Assembly (NCBI RefSeq): GCF_007748195.1
Contig: NZ_CP037920.1
Coordinates: forward strand, 2,233,501 to 2,297,500
DNA length: 64,000 nucleotides
Source: Gimesia aquarii
Lineage (GTDB): Bacteria > Planctomycetota > Planctomycetia > Planctomycetales > Planctomycetaceae
Reading direction: 5' to 3'
The notes beneath the pieces were generated by a model. It was given only the letters and a program-made list of their open reading frames with translations, was not told the DNA's origin and did no database searches. Made by a program: the position numbers and the translations under genes. Positions 1 to 8,463 of this stretch are shown here, one piece after another. How positions within the stretch are numbered: the first letter of the stretch is position 1; every line of letters begins with the position of its first letter.

Positions 1-15
1 CTCTTTTAAATAAGC

Positions 16-1071
16 TTACAGTTTCTGAATCTTTCTCAGATCTTCACTTAAACTTTCGATACACAAAGTGATCGTTGCATTTTGGCTTATTTGTTCTTCC
101 GTCAGGATCATACGGTCGAGCAAATTTCCAATTTTTTCGACCCGGTCTTCGGGTTCATCTGAAAAACCAGCGATAAATTGTCCAATTTGCTCCGAGTGAG
201 AACTCAAGTCGTAATTGGCTGCATACTGGATTGCCTGATGATAAAAATCAGCACAAAATTTGATGATCCATTTGGCTGTTTTCCGTTGCGTCGCTGTTTC
301 ACCTCCGATGTCGTCAATGGCTTGTATCACGGATTGAGCGAAGACCTGTGGCTGAAACGGTTTTTTGATCAGCTGTCGCGTGATGTTGACGCGAAGTTCC
401 TCTAAGCTTTCATCCAGTAATTGTCTGGCAGTGTTCAAAGATCCCTCGGCTAATCGTGCCACTTGGGTTGCCCGATCATCGGAATCAACTAACTGCTGCT
501 CGATTAATAGTTCTGCCACATCTTCATCCGACAAAGGTCTGAACCGAATTGATTGACAGCGAGAACGAATGGTGGGCAATATCGCATCCAATTCGTTCGC
601 GATCAAAATCATTAAATAATTTGCAGAGGGTTCCTCAAGTGTCTTGAGCAGGGCGTTTGCGCTTTCTGCGTTCATTTTATCTGCATCATCGATGATCGCA
701 ATTCTTCGATCTCCAAGCATTGGACGCAACGACATTTCATAACAAATACCTTCTCGCCCACGCTGTTCATCCTTGCCGATGATCAGGTTTAAAGGCAGAA
801 CAGCTTTGTCTGGAGGACATTCGACACTGATTAAGTCTGGATGAGTACCAGCGGCCATTTGCTTACATGAATTGCACACATTGCAACAGACTAATTGATC
901 GGCTGGAGTTTGTTGGCAAAAAAGACATTGGGCAAGATGTTGAGCCACTCGTTTTTTCCCAATGCCAGCATCTCCCACAAATAACAGGGCGTGAGGCAGC
1001 CGGCTTCTTGACAAGCTGCGATCTAGCATTTCAAGAATCAGCTGATGACCACGTATTTGATTGGCTATCAT
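16..1071 (-). CDS. holB: DNA polymerase III subunit delta' (clamp-loader ATPase)
   Basis: Clamp-loader subunit that helps load the beta clamp at primer-template junctions during replication. The 351-residue protein has a Walker A motif GDAGIGKK at residues 33-40 and a cysteine-rich zinc module between residues 49 and 69 (C49, C52, C62, C63, C66, C69). A Walker-B-like IDDADKMNAE follows, then the LLKTLEEP segment and the IRSRCQ sensor/arginine-finger motif. This order is typical of HolB/DnaX-type AAA+ proteins, and the length matches the family. The start is an ATG. It is the last gene of the minus-strand group that begins with the lipB-like gene, 39 bp behind the lipoyl-like gene. DnaX is the main alternative, but DnaX is longer and normally has a C-terminal tau extension that is absent here. 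Confidence 0.9.
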   Translation of the reverse strand: MIANQIRGHQLILEMLDRSLSRSRLPHALLFVGDAGIGKKRVAQHLAQCLFCQQTPADQLVCCNVCNSCKQMAAGTHPDLISVECPPDKAVLPLNLIIGKDEQRGREGICYEMSLRPMLGDRRIAIIDDADKMNAESANALLKTLEEPSANYLMILIANELDAILPTIRSRCQSIRFRPLSDEDVAELLIEQQLVDSDDRATQVARLAEGSLNTARQLLDESLEELRVNITRQLIKKPFQPQVFAQSVIQAIDDIGGETATQRKTAKWIIKFCADFYHQAIQYAANYDLSSHSEQIGQFIAGFSDEPEDRVEKIGNLLDRMILTEEQISQNATITLCIESLSEDLRKIQKL

Positions 1072-1110
1072 TCTTCATCTCATTTCTTTTCAAACGCTGA
1101 ACGATTTATT

Positions 1111-1377
1111 CTATTCCAGTTCTTCCGATGGATCGGGTTTCATTTCATCGATCCAGCCCAACACACTTCCTTCACAAACTTCTGCACCGGGTTGACAATC
1201 ACAGGAAACAACAGTTCCAGAGCAGGGAGCTTCGACGTCAAATGTAATACCTGGTATCAGCAGTTCGACGACTCGGTCTCCTATCAGAACCTGTTCCCCG
1301 ACTCGACTCAACCACAAACTGACTTTCAATTTTTGGTCTGCACTACCCAGATGAGGAACAAGAATTGGTGTTGCCAT
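1111..1377 (-). CDS. Lipoyl/biotinyl-like domain protein lacking the attachment lysine
   Basis: A free-standing 88-residue domain. Its fold pattern matches E2 lipoyl domains: start ILVPHLGSADQ, then KVSLWLSRVGEQVLIGD, a beta turn, EAPCSGTV and GAEVCEGSVLGWI. In true lipoyl domains the turn carries the sequence DKA with the modified lysine. Aligned without gaps, that lysine becomes G43 (IPGIT), so covalent lipoylation or biotinylation at the usual site looks impossible. The start codon follows the lipA stop with no gap, so the two are almost certainly co-transcribed and probably translationally coupled. Placement beside lipA and lipB suggests a carrier, scaffold or regulatory role in lipoate metabolism; that is inference. 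GcvH is longer and keeps its lysine, so it is not the answer. Confidence 0.7.
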   Translation of the reverse strand: MATPILVPHLGSADQKLKVSLWLSRVGEQVLIGDRVVELLIPGITFDVEAPCSGTVVSCDCQPGAEVCEGSVLGWIDEMKPDPSEELE

Positions 1378-2277
1378 TCAGGAATCAGTTCCCAGAACCG
1401 CAGCCATTTCGCCTGCGTTGTAACTGGAACGCACAAAGGGACCGCTGGCTACCAGCTTGAAACCCATGGCTCGAACCTGATCTCCTACCTCATCAAATTC
1501 TTCAGGTGGGAGAAATCGTTCAACCGGTAAATTTTCGGGAGTTGGTTGCAGATATTGACCAATGGTGATCATATCACAGCCTGCGGCCCGTAGATCAGCA
1601 CAGACTTCCAGGACTTCTTCCCTGGTTTCTCCCAATCCCAACATCAGACCACTTTTTGTTGCAATCGAAGGATCTGTTTCTTTGACCTGAATCAATAAAT
1701 CGAGTGTTCTCTGGTATACGGCATTCCGTCGAACTCGATGATAGAGTCGTGGTACAGTTTCCGTATTATGATTGAAGACATCTGGGCGTGCTTCAATGAC
1801 TCGATGGATCGCTTTACGATCGCCTCGGAAATCCGGTGTTAAAACCTCAATGTCGGCTCCCGTACGTTCGCGGACAGCCAGGATACAATTATAGAAATGG
1901 TCCGCTCCGCCGTCGGGTAGGTCATCGCGAGTGACCGAAGTAATCACAACATGCTTGAGTCCCAAACGCTCTGCTGCTTCAGCGACACGTTCAGGCTCAT
2001 CAATTTGAACTGTTTCTGTCTTTCCCTTTGCGATAGAACAGAATCCACACGGCCGCGTGCAGACATTTCCCAGAATCATGAGCGTCGCCGTTTTGTGGGA
2101 CCAGCATTCCGTTCGATTAGGACACTTTGCACTTTCACAAACGGTAACAAGATTTAAATCATCAATCACATGACTCGTATATGACATCCCCGGTTTGGGT
2201 AGAGGTCTTTTCAGCCATTTGGGTAGTCGCTGTCTTGGGGCAGGTTCTGGATCTGACAATATATTAAGCGTGGACAT
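1378..2277 (-). CDS. lipA: Lipoyl synthase (radical SAM)
   Basis: Radical-SAM enzyme that inserts two sulfurs into octanoyl groups on carrier domains to make lipoate. The 299-residue protein has both iron-sulfur signatures: the auxiliary cluster C47-x4-C52-x5-C58 and the radical-SAM cluster C73-x3-C77-x2-C80 (CTRPCGFC). The family RSSY motif is at residues 283-286 near the C terminus. All residues expected for an active enzyme are present and the length is normal. Its start overlaps the end of the lipB-like gene by 14 bp, and its stop abuts the lipoyl-like gene, so it sits in the middle of a tight operon. This contrasts with both neighbours, which lack their expected catalytic or modified residues. 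Confidence 0.96.
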   Translation of the reverse strand: MSTLNILSDPEPAPRQRLPKWLKRPLPKPGMSYTSHVIDDLNLVTVCESAKCPNRTECWSHKTATLMILGNVCTRPCGFCSIAKGKTETVQIDEPERVAEAAERLGLKHVVITSVTRDDLPDGGADHFYNCILAVRERTGADIEVLTPDFRGDRKAIHRVIEARPDVFNHNTETVPRLYHRVRRNAVYQRTLDLLIQVKETDPSIATKSGLMLGLGETREEVLEVCADLRAAGCDMITIGQYLQPTPENLPVERFLPPEEFDEVGDQVRAMGFKLVASGPFVRSSYNAGEMAAVLGTDS

Positions 2278-3016
2278 AAACGTTTTTCTTCACTTTATGT
2301 AATAAGGGGTGTTTTGTAAAAAAGTGGGTTTCCCGATATCCGAATTTCGTCACAAGCTGTCTCACAATGCTTTCGCGAACAGAACTCATACTGGCTTCCC
2401 GTGTGAGAATTGCAGACAGTGATGTAAGCCTGTGGTCGTACTGATTAGAATCGATTAAGCGTAGTAATTTCATATCCGGTGAAACATTGATATAGAAACC
2501 ATAGTAAGAAATCCAAGATTGAATCGCAGCCCCCACGCTGGCAAACTGCCCACAACGGCTAAAAATTCCGGTCGATTCAGGGTGGGTTTCTGTTTCGATT
2601 CGTTGTTCTGCTGCCATATCAATAATTGCTTGTTCCACTCCGCTTTGGTAGTCGTGAACACACATTCCAATCTGGTTCAGAGGGAATAAGGGGTAAACGG
2701 CCAACTGGCCTGGTGCGTGCATCAGGGCTCCTCCACCCCGATTGAGCCAGCGAACGTCAATCTGACCAGATTGAAATTCCTGATAGTATCTTGTTAGCTG
2801 ATTGCGGCTACCCTCTCGTCCTACTGTGACAATCGGAGGATGTTCACAAACAAACAGGACTGCCTGGTCTGTTTGTTGCTGACTCATCTCCTCCAATGCG
2901 TGTTTTTGTAGGACGAGTAATGAATCGAAATCAACACACCCCAGCATGTAGATCTTGATCGCTCGGTTTTGATTTCGCAAAAGATCACAATCAGGAGGAT
3001 GAGATTTCATAGCCAT
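2264..3016 (-). CDS. LipB-family octanoyltransferase homologue without the catalytic Lys/Cys pair
   Basis: Homologue of octanoyl-ACP:protein N-octanoyltransferase. Family landmarks are visible: EHPPIVTVGRE, the RGGG...HAPGQ motif (His retained), and ISYYGFYINV matching the CSFHGLALNV block of E. coli LipB. A gapless alignment from the first landmark to the last puts Gln where E. coli has catalytic Lys135, and Ser/Asn (near LIDSNQ) where it has Cys169. The His of SFHG is Tyr. The protein may therefore bind acyl chains or lipoyl domains without the known chemistry, or use other residues. A TTG 30 bp upstream (3046) extends the frame, but ATG 3016 is the more natural start; no strong ribosome site is seen. 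The end overlaps lipA by 14 bp. The fold assignment is good; activity is doubtful. Confidence 0.75.
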   Translation of the reverse strand: MAMKSHPPDCDLLRNQNRAIKIYMLGCVDFDSLLVLQKHALEEMSQQQTDQAVLFVCEHPPIVTVGREGSRNQLTRYYQEFQSGQIDVRWLNRGGGALMHAPGQLAVYPLFPLNQIGMCVHDYQSGVEQAIIDMAAEQRIETETHPESTGIFSRCGQFASVGAAIQSWISYYGFYINVSPDMKLLRLIDSNQYDHRLTSLSAILTREASMSSVRESIVRQLVTKFGYRETHFFTKHPLLHKVKKNVYVHA

Positions 3017-3515
3017 TAAAACCAGTAGAAAATATTGATCAAGCAAGAGAAATTACTGCACACAGACATTTTCGAAGATTCAACTCACGAGTCAATCACA
3101 GGCGGCCTGGATTTCATAACCCGCAATTTCAGGGAAATGGAATCGAGATAAATGTATACTTTTATAAGAAGCTATTAAGCTAAGTAATATCTGTATTTTA
3201 GTGCTAAAAATGGTAAATCCAACTACGTAATACCTTATGAAATATAATCTTATGGTACTCTGAATCCTATTGATTAAGTAGAAACTGAAAAATCGTCATA
3301 ATCAGGAAATCTTATTATTTCCGTTTATTTTAAAAAATTGGAATATCTCATTCAATTTTGAGAATCCCTACATCCGATTAAGAGAGATGGATAAGAGCCA
3401 TACCGCAGTTTGTAATTTATTTGAACTCACCTGCTCACACCAAACTCGTCACGTCAATCCAAATCAACGCTCAATCCTATCCAGCAGTAAATTCCAATCG
3501 GTAAGGAGAAACAAA
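3017..3515. other. AT-rich divergent intergenic region
   Basis: About 500 bp between the divergent lipB-like and DUF11 genes. The central part (roughly 3150-3360) is strongly AT-rich and should hold both promoters. An open frame running from 3387 into the DUF11 gene is not needed, because a good ribosome site serves the ATG at 3516. No RNA gene or repeat was recognised. Confidence 0.5.
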
Positions 3516-5639
3516 ATGCGACGCGGAAAAAAGATGCTCGCGATATTTTCAACTATGGTAATGAGTGCGAGTATCGCTGCCGCCGATGACCGCATTTTCG
3601 AATCGAAGTCCCCCTTCGATGCGATTCCCCCTTCAAAATCGTCAAACCAATTTTTCTCGAATCAGAATGATAAAGTGAACTCCTCTGAGGGAAGAATTAC
3701 GATTTCTCGACCGAATCAGAAATCATCCACGACGAAGCAACTTCCACCTGCAAAGCAATCAGCGAAAGTCAAACTTTCAAAGGTTCCCAACTATTACAAG
3801 GAACTCTTCGGTCAGGAACGTCCTTATCGTCGATTGGAAGACAAGAAGCTGACACCACAGAGTAATCGCTCAACATTCCAACAAGTTGGCCATGCTGAAT
3901 CTACTGCCAAACAGAAAAAATATCGCTTTGAAGAATTTTCTTCTCAACAGGCTGACCAGAAAAAAATTGTGCATGCTGAATTTCAACGTGGCAATAATCA
4001 GTCCCGTAATGGTAGGATTCAACAGGTCAGTGCAGGACCAAAAAATAATCAGCAATTCCGCTTGCCTACTGATTTTAATCAGACAACTTCTCAAAAACCA
4101 AATGTTACGATTCCACGAATTCCGAACCGGAAAGGTAGTGAAAAGAAGCATCAGTTAACATTTGGAAACGCTCAAACCAAGGACAATTCGACTCGGCCTA
4201 CTGGGATTACGATTTCAGCGCCCATTCAAAATCGTAGTGTGATTCAAAGAACTCCAGAGCCTGTTGGTGTTTCTTCTAAAGTCTCTACCTCTAAAGTTTC
4301 GCACAAGTGGACTAAGAAGACTGAGATCAATGTCGGCCAGGAATGTAAGTTTGAACTTGAAATCAAGAACGAAGGCCAGCAAACTGCCAGCGATGTGCTC
4401 GTGGAAGCCTTCTTCCCCGTTTCAGTTCGATTGACAAACGCTGTGCCTCAGCCATCTTCAAGTCGTGATCACCTGGAATGGAAATTCGGATCATTGAAAG
4501 CGGGGGAAACAAAAATCATCCAGATTTCTATGATTCCCAGTCAACGTGGTGCGATCTCAGCGAGTGCCAATGTTCGGTTTACAAATTCATCATCTGAGTC
4601 ATTTACGGTTGCAGAGCCTCTACTGCAAGTTGCTGTGAAAGGGCCAACGAATGTCATGATCGGAGAACCTGCTTCTCAATCAGTGACGATTTCCAACCCA
4701 GGAACAGGTACCTTACATAATGTGGTTTTGGAAGCTGAAATTCCACCAGGACTGGAGCATGTCACCGCTGAATTTCTGCAGATGCAGGTCGGCTCACTCA
4801 ACCCTGGTGAGACACGAACAATTCGTCTTGCTTTGGCTGCTGTGCAGGGTGGTGAGCAGAATGTGCGAATTCGAGCCAAAGCAGAGGGTGGCTTAACGCA
4901 ATCCACTCAAGCACGTGTGAATGTGATTGCTCCCAAAGTACAAGTTGCCATTGATGGTCCTGGACTTCGTTATAAAGGTCGCAATGCACAGTACGTCATT
5001 ACGACTATCAATGACGGAGCCGCTGCGACAAACAATGTGAGAGTTTTACACAGAGTTCCTGATGGCTTTGAATTTGTCAGTGCCGATCATGGCGGGCAGT
5101 TTAATCCAGAAGACTCAACCATCAGCTGGTTCCTTGGTCGTATGGAGCCAGGTCAGTCTTCAAATGTGAAACTAAAGTTGAAAACAAAGACAATTGGTAA
5201 CTACGTTCATCATGTCCGGGCTGTCTCCGAGCATAATGTCAAATCTGATGCTCAGCTACAAACCCGAATTGAAGGAACGGCACAACTCGTTCTGGAAATT
5301 TCCGATCTGGATGATCCCGTCGAAATTGGTGCTGAAACAGGTTACAAACTGAACGTCAAGAATGATGGTAGCAAATCTGCTTCGAACGTTGCGATCTCAT
5401 GCGAACTTCCACCAGGAGTCCAATTGATCTCAGCAACCGGTCCTACACAGCATATCGCAGAAAACGGTGTTGTCGTCTTCAAGTCTTTGGGAGACCTGGC
5501 ACCAGGCGACTCGGTTGAGTTTCAAGTGATTGTGCGAGGGACTGTCGAAGGGAATCAACGCTTTAGAGCACGTCTTGCCAGTGACTCCATTCGTGATCCA
5601 CTCATCTTTGAAGAGTTGACTCGATTCTATCGAGACTAG
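3516..5639 (+). CDS. Secreted DUF11-repeat protein
   Basis: A 707-residue exported protein. The start ATG at 3516 is preceded by AAGGAG with normal spacing and opens a signal peptide (MRRGKKMLAIFS..., cleavage near AAA-DD). The frame can be extended upstream to 3387, but that would bury the signal peptide. The first third is Ser/Gln/Lys-rich, low-complexity and probably disordered. From about residue 260 there are roughly three to four copies of a 110-125-residue beta-sandwich of the DUF11/TIGR01451 kind. Each copy has phrases such as NEGQQTASDVLVEAFFP, NPGTGTLHNVVLEAEIPPG and LAPGDSVEFQV. In planctomycetes such proteins are thought to belong to the cell surface. No enzyme motif is seen. A strong terminator follows. 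Confidence 0.8.
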   Translation: MRRGKKMLAIFSTMVMSASIAAADDRIFESKSPFDAIPPSKSSNQFFSNQNDKVNSSEGRITISRPNQKSSTTKQLPPAKQSAKVKLSKVPNYYKELFGQERPYRRLEDKKLTPQSNRSTFQQVGHAESTAKQKKYRFEEFSSQQADQKKIVHAEFQRGNNQSRNGRIQQVSAGPKNNQQFRLPTDFNQTTSQKPNVTIPRIPNRKGSEKKHQLTFGNAQTKDNSTRPTGITISAPIQNRSVIQRTPEPVGVSSKVSTSKVSHKWTKKTEINVGQECKFELEIKNEGQQTASDVLVEAFFPVSVRLTNAVPQPSSSRDHLEWKFGSLKAGETKIIQISMIPSQRGAISASANVRFTNSSSESFTVAEPLLQVAVKGPTNVMIGEPASQSVTISNPGTGTLHNVVLEAEIPPGLEHVTAEFLQMQVGSLNPGETRTIRLALAAVQGGEQNVRIRAKAEGGLTQSTQARVNVIAPKVQVAIDGPGLRYKGRNAQYVITTINDGAAATNNVRVLHRVPDGFEFVSADHGGQFNPEDSTISWFLGRMEPGQSSNVKLKLKTKTIGNYVHHVRAVSEHNVKSDAQLQTRIEGTAQLVLEISDLDDPVEIGAETGYKLNVKNDGSKSASNVAISCELPPGVQLISATGPTQHIAENGVVVFKSLGDLAPGDSVEFQVIVRGTVEGNQRFRARLASDSIRDPLIFEELTRFYRD

Positions 5640-5667
5640 TAAGAAACACTCCGTGATACTAAAAACG

Positions 5668-5701
5668 AAACCAGGTCAGTCTTTAACTGACCTGGTTTTT
5701 T
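5668..5701 (+). terminator. Rho-independent terminator after the DUF11 gene
   Basis: A perfect 13-bp stem (5668-5680 paired with 5686-5698) with a 5-nt loop and a run of six T at 5696-5701. It lies 28 bp after the stop codon. The gene on the other side points toward it, so it may act in both directions. Confidence 0.9.
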
Positions 5702-5742
5702 CGTTGTTTCAAAGCCGGTTTGATTTTAGAACTGGCACACTC

Positions 5743-7284
5743 TTAAGGTTGCTCATTTCTCTGCCAGACCACTAATTGATGATGTGGTTTCCCTTTTTTC
5801 CCATTGGATACTTTCAGTATCAGTGAATTGAGTGCCCGGTTCTGTTTGAGAACTTGTTGGAACTCACTCAGATTGTGCACTGGGGTACCTGCTACTTCTT
5901 CAATCACATCATACAGGTTGACAACTCCGTGCAGAGAGCTTTCTTCAGCGACATCCATCACAAGTAATCCTGATTGTGATGTTTCAAATCCCAATTGAAT
6001 CGCAAGCTCTGCATTCATGGTATAGAGTTGTAAGTCTGTCGCTACTGCTTGATGGTTTTCGTTATCGTTCTTGATACGCTGAAAGCTGGTGGGTTCAGCA
6101 GTTGGTCCAATTCGAATCGAAGACTGTTCAGATTCTCTTTTCTGCTTTCGTTCCAATTCATCCAGAATTTTTCGGTTTGCCAGTTCCACCATGACATTGA
6201 TTTTTCGACCATTCCTGAGCAGCACAACATTAGCACGTTTATCAATCGGCGTTAGACTCACTAAATTGATTAAGTGATTTTGATCCAGGACATCGATTCC
6301 AGCAAAACTGAGAATGATATCATCATATTTCAAATTAGCTCGGGAAGCGGGAGTATTCGAAATGACTTTCACCACACGGGCACCACGTACCCGGTCCATT
6401 TTCAATCGATTCGCGGTCGCAATGCTAAACTCAGGATCAAGTTGCACTCCCAGGTAAGCGCGATAGACTTGCCCATACTTGACAAGCTGGTTGAATACAT
6501 GACGCACAAGTTTACTGGGGATACTGAAACCAATGCCATCATTGCCTCCACTGTTAGATGCAATCGCTGTGTTGATGCCGATGATTTTCCCCTCGAGGTC
6601 GATTAAAGGGCCTCCACTGTTTCCGGGATTGATGGCAGCGTCTGTTTGCAAAAAGTTCTGGTTGAGAACTTCGGAACCACTGCCCAGCTGGAGGGAGCGA
6701 CGGCCCTTCGCACTGATGATTCCTAAAGTGACTGACTCACTTAATCCAAAGGGACTTCCCATCGCCAATACCATATGTCCGATATCCAGGTTGTCACTGT
6801 CTCCCCAATCTGCGGGCGAAAGACCAGTCGCGTTTATCTTTAATACGGCAAGGTCGGTATCTTTGTCTTCCCATTTGCGGAGTGGGTGAATGATCCGCCC
6901 ATCGTGCAATTGAATCGAAATGGACCGCCCATTTGAACCACGGACAACATGTCGATTCGTGACGATAAACAAACCGGAAGTATCTTCGCCTCGTACGATA
7001 ACACCTGAACCGGTTTCTTCCACCGCACCACGTGGCGTTTGTCTTTCACATTGAATATGAACGACACTCGGGGTTGCCAGTTTCGCAATTTTTGCGAGAT
7101 GCTTACTGCCTTCGTGTAACGATGAGAGAGGGATAGAAGTCGAGATCTGCTGTCGAGCGACTCCCTGTGCAGGAACCTTTGCTTCCAAATGTTTTGAGTT
7201 TAAGGGAGACTCAAAGCAGGTGCTCCATAATGAAGCAGAGAGAGTAAACGCAAGCACGAAAACGAGCGTGAATCGATTTTTCAT
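5743..7284 (-). CDS. HtrA/DegP-type trypsin-like protease with PDZ domains
   Basis: Envelope quality-control serine protease. The 513-residue protein has a signal peptide (residues 1 to about 27) and then a trypsin-like domain with a complete triad: H112 in TNRHVV, D144 in TDLAVLKI and S223 in NPGNSGGP. A first PDZ domain lies at about 260-350 (YLGVQLDP ... SRANLKYDDIILSFAG). After a charged linker a second PDZ-like domain covers about 410-505 (SGLLVMDV ... LYDVIEEVAGTPV). Architecture and length match DegP/DegQ/MucD-like proteases. It is probably monocistronic. I leave the symbol empty because planctomycetes carry several paralogues that cannot be told apart here. Confidence 0.9.
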   Translation of the reverse strand: MKNRFTLVFVLAFTLSASLWSTCFESPLNSKHLEAKVPAQGVARQQISTSIPLSSLHEGSKHLAKIAKLATPSVVHIQCERQTPRGAVEETGSGVIVRGEDTSGLFIVTNRHVVRGSNGRSISIQLHDGRIIHPLRKWEDKDTDLAVLKINATGLSPADWGDSDNLDIGHMVLAMGSPFGLSESVTLGIISAKGRRSLQLGSGSEVLNQNFLQTDAAINPGNSGGPLIDLEGKIIGINTAIASNSGGNDGIGFSIPSKLVRHVFNQLVKYGQVYRAYLGVQLDPEFSIATANRLKMDRVRGARVVKVISNTPASRANLKYDDIILSFAGIDVLDQNHLINLVSLTPIDKRANVVLLRNGRKINVMVELANRKILDELERKQKRESEQSSIRIGPTAEPTSFQRIKNDNENHQAVATDLQLYTMNAELAIQLGFETSQSGLLVMDVAEESSLHGVVNLYDVIEEVAGTPVHNLSEFQQVLKQNRALNSLILKVSNGKKGKPHHQLVVWQRNEQP

Positions 7285-7571
7285 TTTGCAAGTCTTTCAG
7301 CGGGACCCAGGACCGATATTTTTGCATTCCAGCTATTTCTAGCTACGGCAAAATAAGGCATTCCTTCGCCAACTGCCGGACGATTTTGCTTACAGGAAAT
7401 CAGCAATTTTTAGCTAAAGCGATTTCCTTTATCGCTAAGGATCACACTTCTGATTGCAATAAACGTTTTAAAAACCAAACTATTGATGGAAAATGGAATG
7501 GCTTTTGAAGAGAACGGTAGACTCGCAATCAAGTCGTTGAGAACCTCTTTCCCTGATATCGGAAAGAGAGT
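7285..7571. other. Intergenic with small hairpin after the DksA-type gene
   Basis: Upstream region of the protease gene. A perfect 8-bp inverted repeat (7545-7552 and 7561-7568, CTCTTTCC/GGAAAGAG) lies directly after the stop of the DksA-type gene. On that gene's strand no T-run follows, so it is only a weak terminator candidate. Confidence 0.35.
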
Positions 7572-8024
7572 TTATTTTTCCATATCCAAATCACGGATTC
7601 TGACATCTTGATCGTTAAGCCGACCTTCAAATTCGTAGGCATTCTCCCAATCGTTACCAACATCATTACTGGGTAAGCCCATTGATTCGCGCTTTTGCGC
7701 ACAATCGACGCAGAACATGGTATACGGAACTGCCTTAAGTCGAGCAATGGGGATATTTTTCTTACAGGACTCGCAATGACCGTAGCGCCCTTCTTGTATC
7801 AGTGAAATTGCGCGGCGGATCTGGACTAATTCTTGAGATTCAATTTCTGCTAAATGTGATTCTAATCCCTGACGGGTTTCGCGAATCGCTGCATCGCCAA
7901 TGTCTTCTACAATTGCACGGCTTGCAGAGGAACCTTCTGAACTACCAGACACCAGTTTTTTGAGTACATCTCGTCTATTTAACAGTTGCTTATGCAACTT
8001 GACTATTGCGTCTTTTCGTACCAC
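7572..8024 (-). CDS. DksA/TraR-type zinc-finger protein
   Basis: Probable RNA-polymerase-binding regulator of the DksA/TraR/YteA group. The 150-residue protein starts with a helical coiled-coil stretch (about residues 5-80). A C4 zinc finger follows, with C84, C87, C105 and C108 in the DksA spacing C-x2-C-x17-C-x2-C, and then an acidic tail. DksA proper has an acidic pair at the coiled-coil tip. The tip here (ASRAIVEDIGDAAI) does contain acidic residues, but I cannot prove equivalence, so no symbol is given. It is transcribed alone, divergent from the LptF-type gene. Confidence 0.85.
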   Translation of the reverse strand: MVRKDAIVKLHKQLLNRRDVLKKLVSGSSEGSSASRAIVEDIGDAAIRETRQGLESHLAEIESQELVQIRRAISLIQEGRYGHCESCKKNIPIARLKAVPYTMFCVDCAQKRESMGLPSNDVGNDWENAYEFEGRLNDQDVRIRDLDMEK

Positions 8025-8463
8025 GTTCTCTTCCCCTCATAATAATCAATTTCGGCAAGTAGATTCAAAAGCTGCTATTTTAAAAGCATAGCTTTTAAAA
8101 ATGCTCAAGTGATGAGAAACCTCTTCAATCAAATTGCATTTTGAGGAAACCCATCTATTCGTATTATTCTCTACGCGAATTAAATGTCGATAGTTGGAAA
8201 CTTTCTGAACGATCATCTATTACACAAGTTCAATATCAAAAATGACTTATGGAATATTATTTTGTCATGAGGCAGAAAAATCATCTCTTTGGTCACCTGC
8301 GAGATCTAAATAATCGGCGATTAAGAGATAGGGTTCGTATGTTTATGTTTGGGTGATGGCTTAGCTCTCCTGATATTGACCCATTTTAAGGATTGCGATG
8401 TAATACGCGGCCTGCTTTTCTGAGCCACTCTTCTGGTTCAATTCCTCTGACGATAATCAGCGA
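8025..8463. other. AT-rich intergenic region, nothing recognised
   Basis: About 440 bp between two divergent genes. It presumably holds both promoters. A short inverted motif TTTTAAAAGCATAGCTTTTAAAA lies at about 8077-8099 just upstream of the DksA-type gene and could be an operator. No RNA gene or ORF is supported. Confidence 0.4.

Noticed and set aside
3387..3515. Upstream extension of the DUF11 gene
   Set aside because: The extension precedes a clear signal peptide and a clear ribosome site at 3502-3508 serves ATG 3516.
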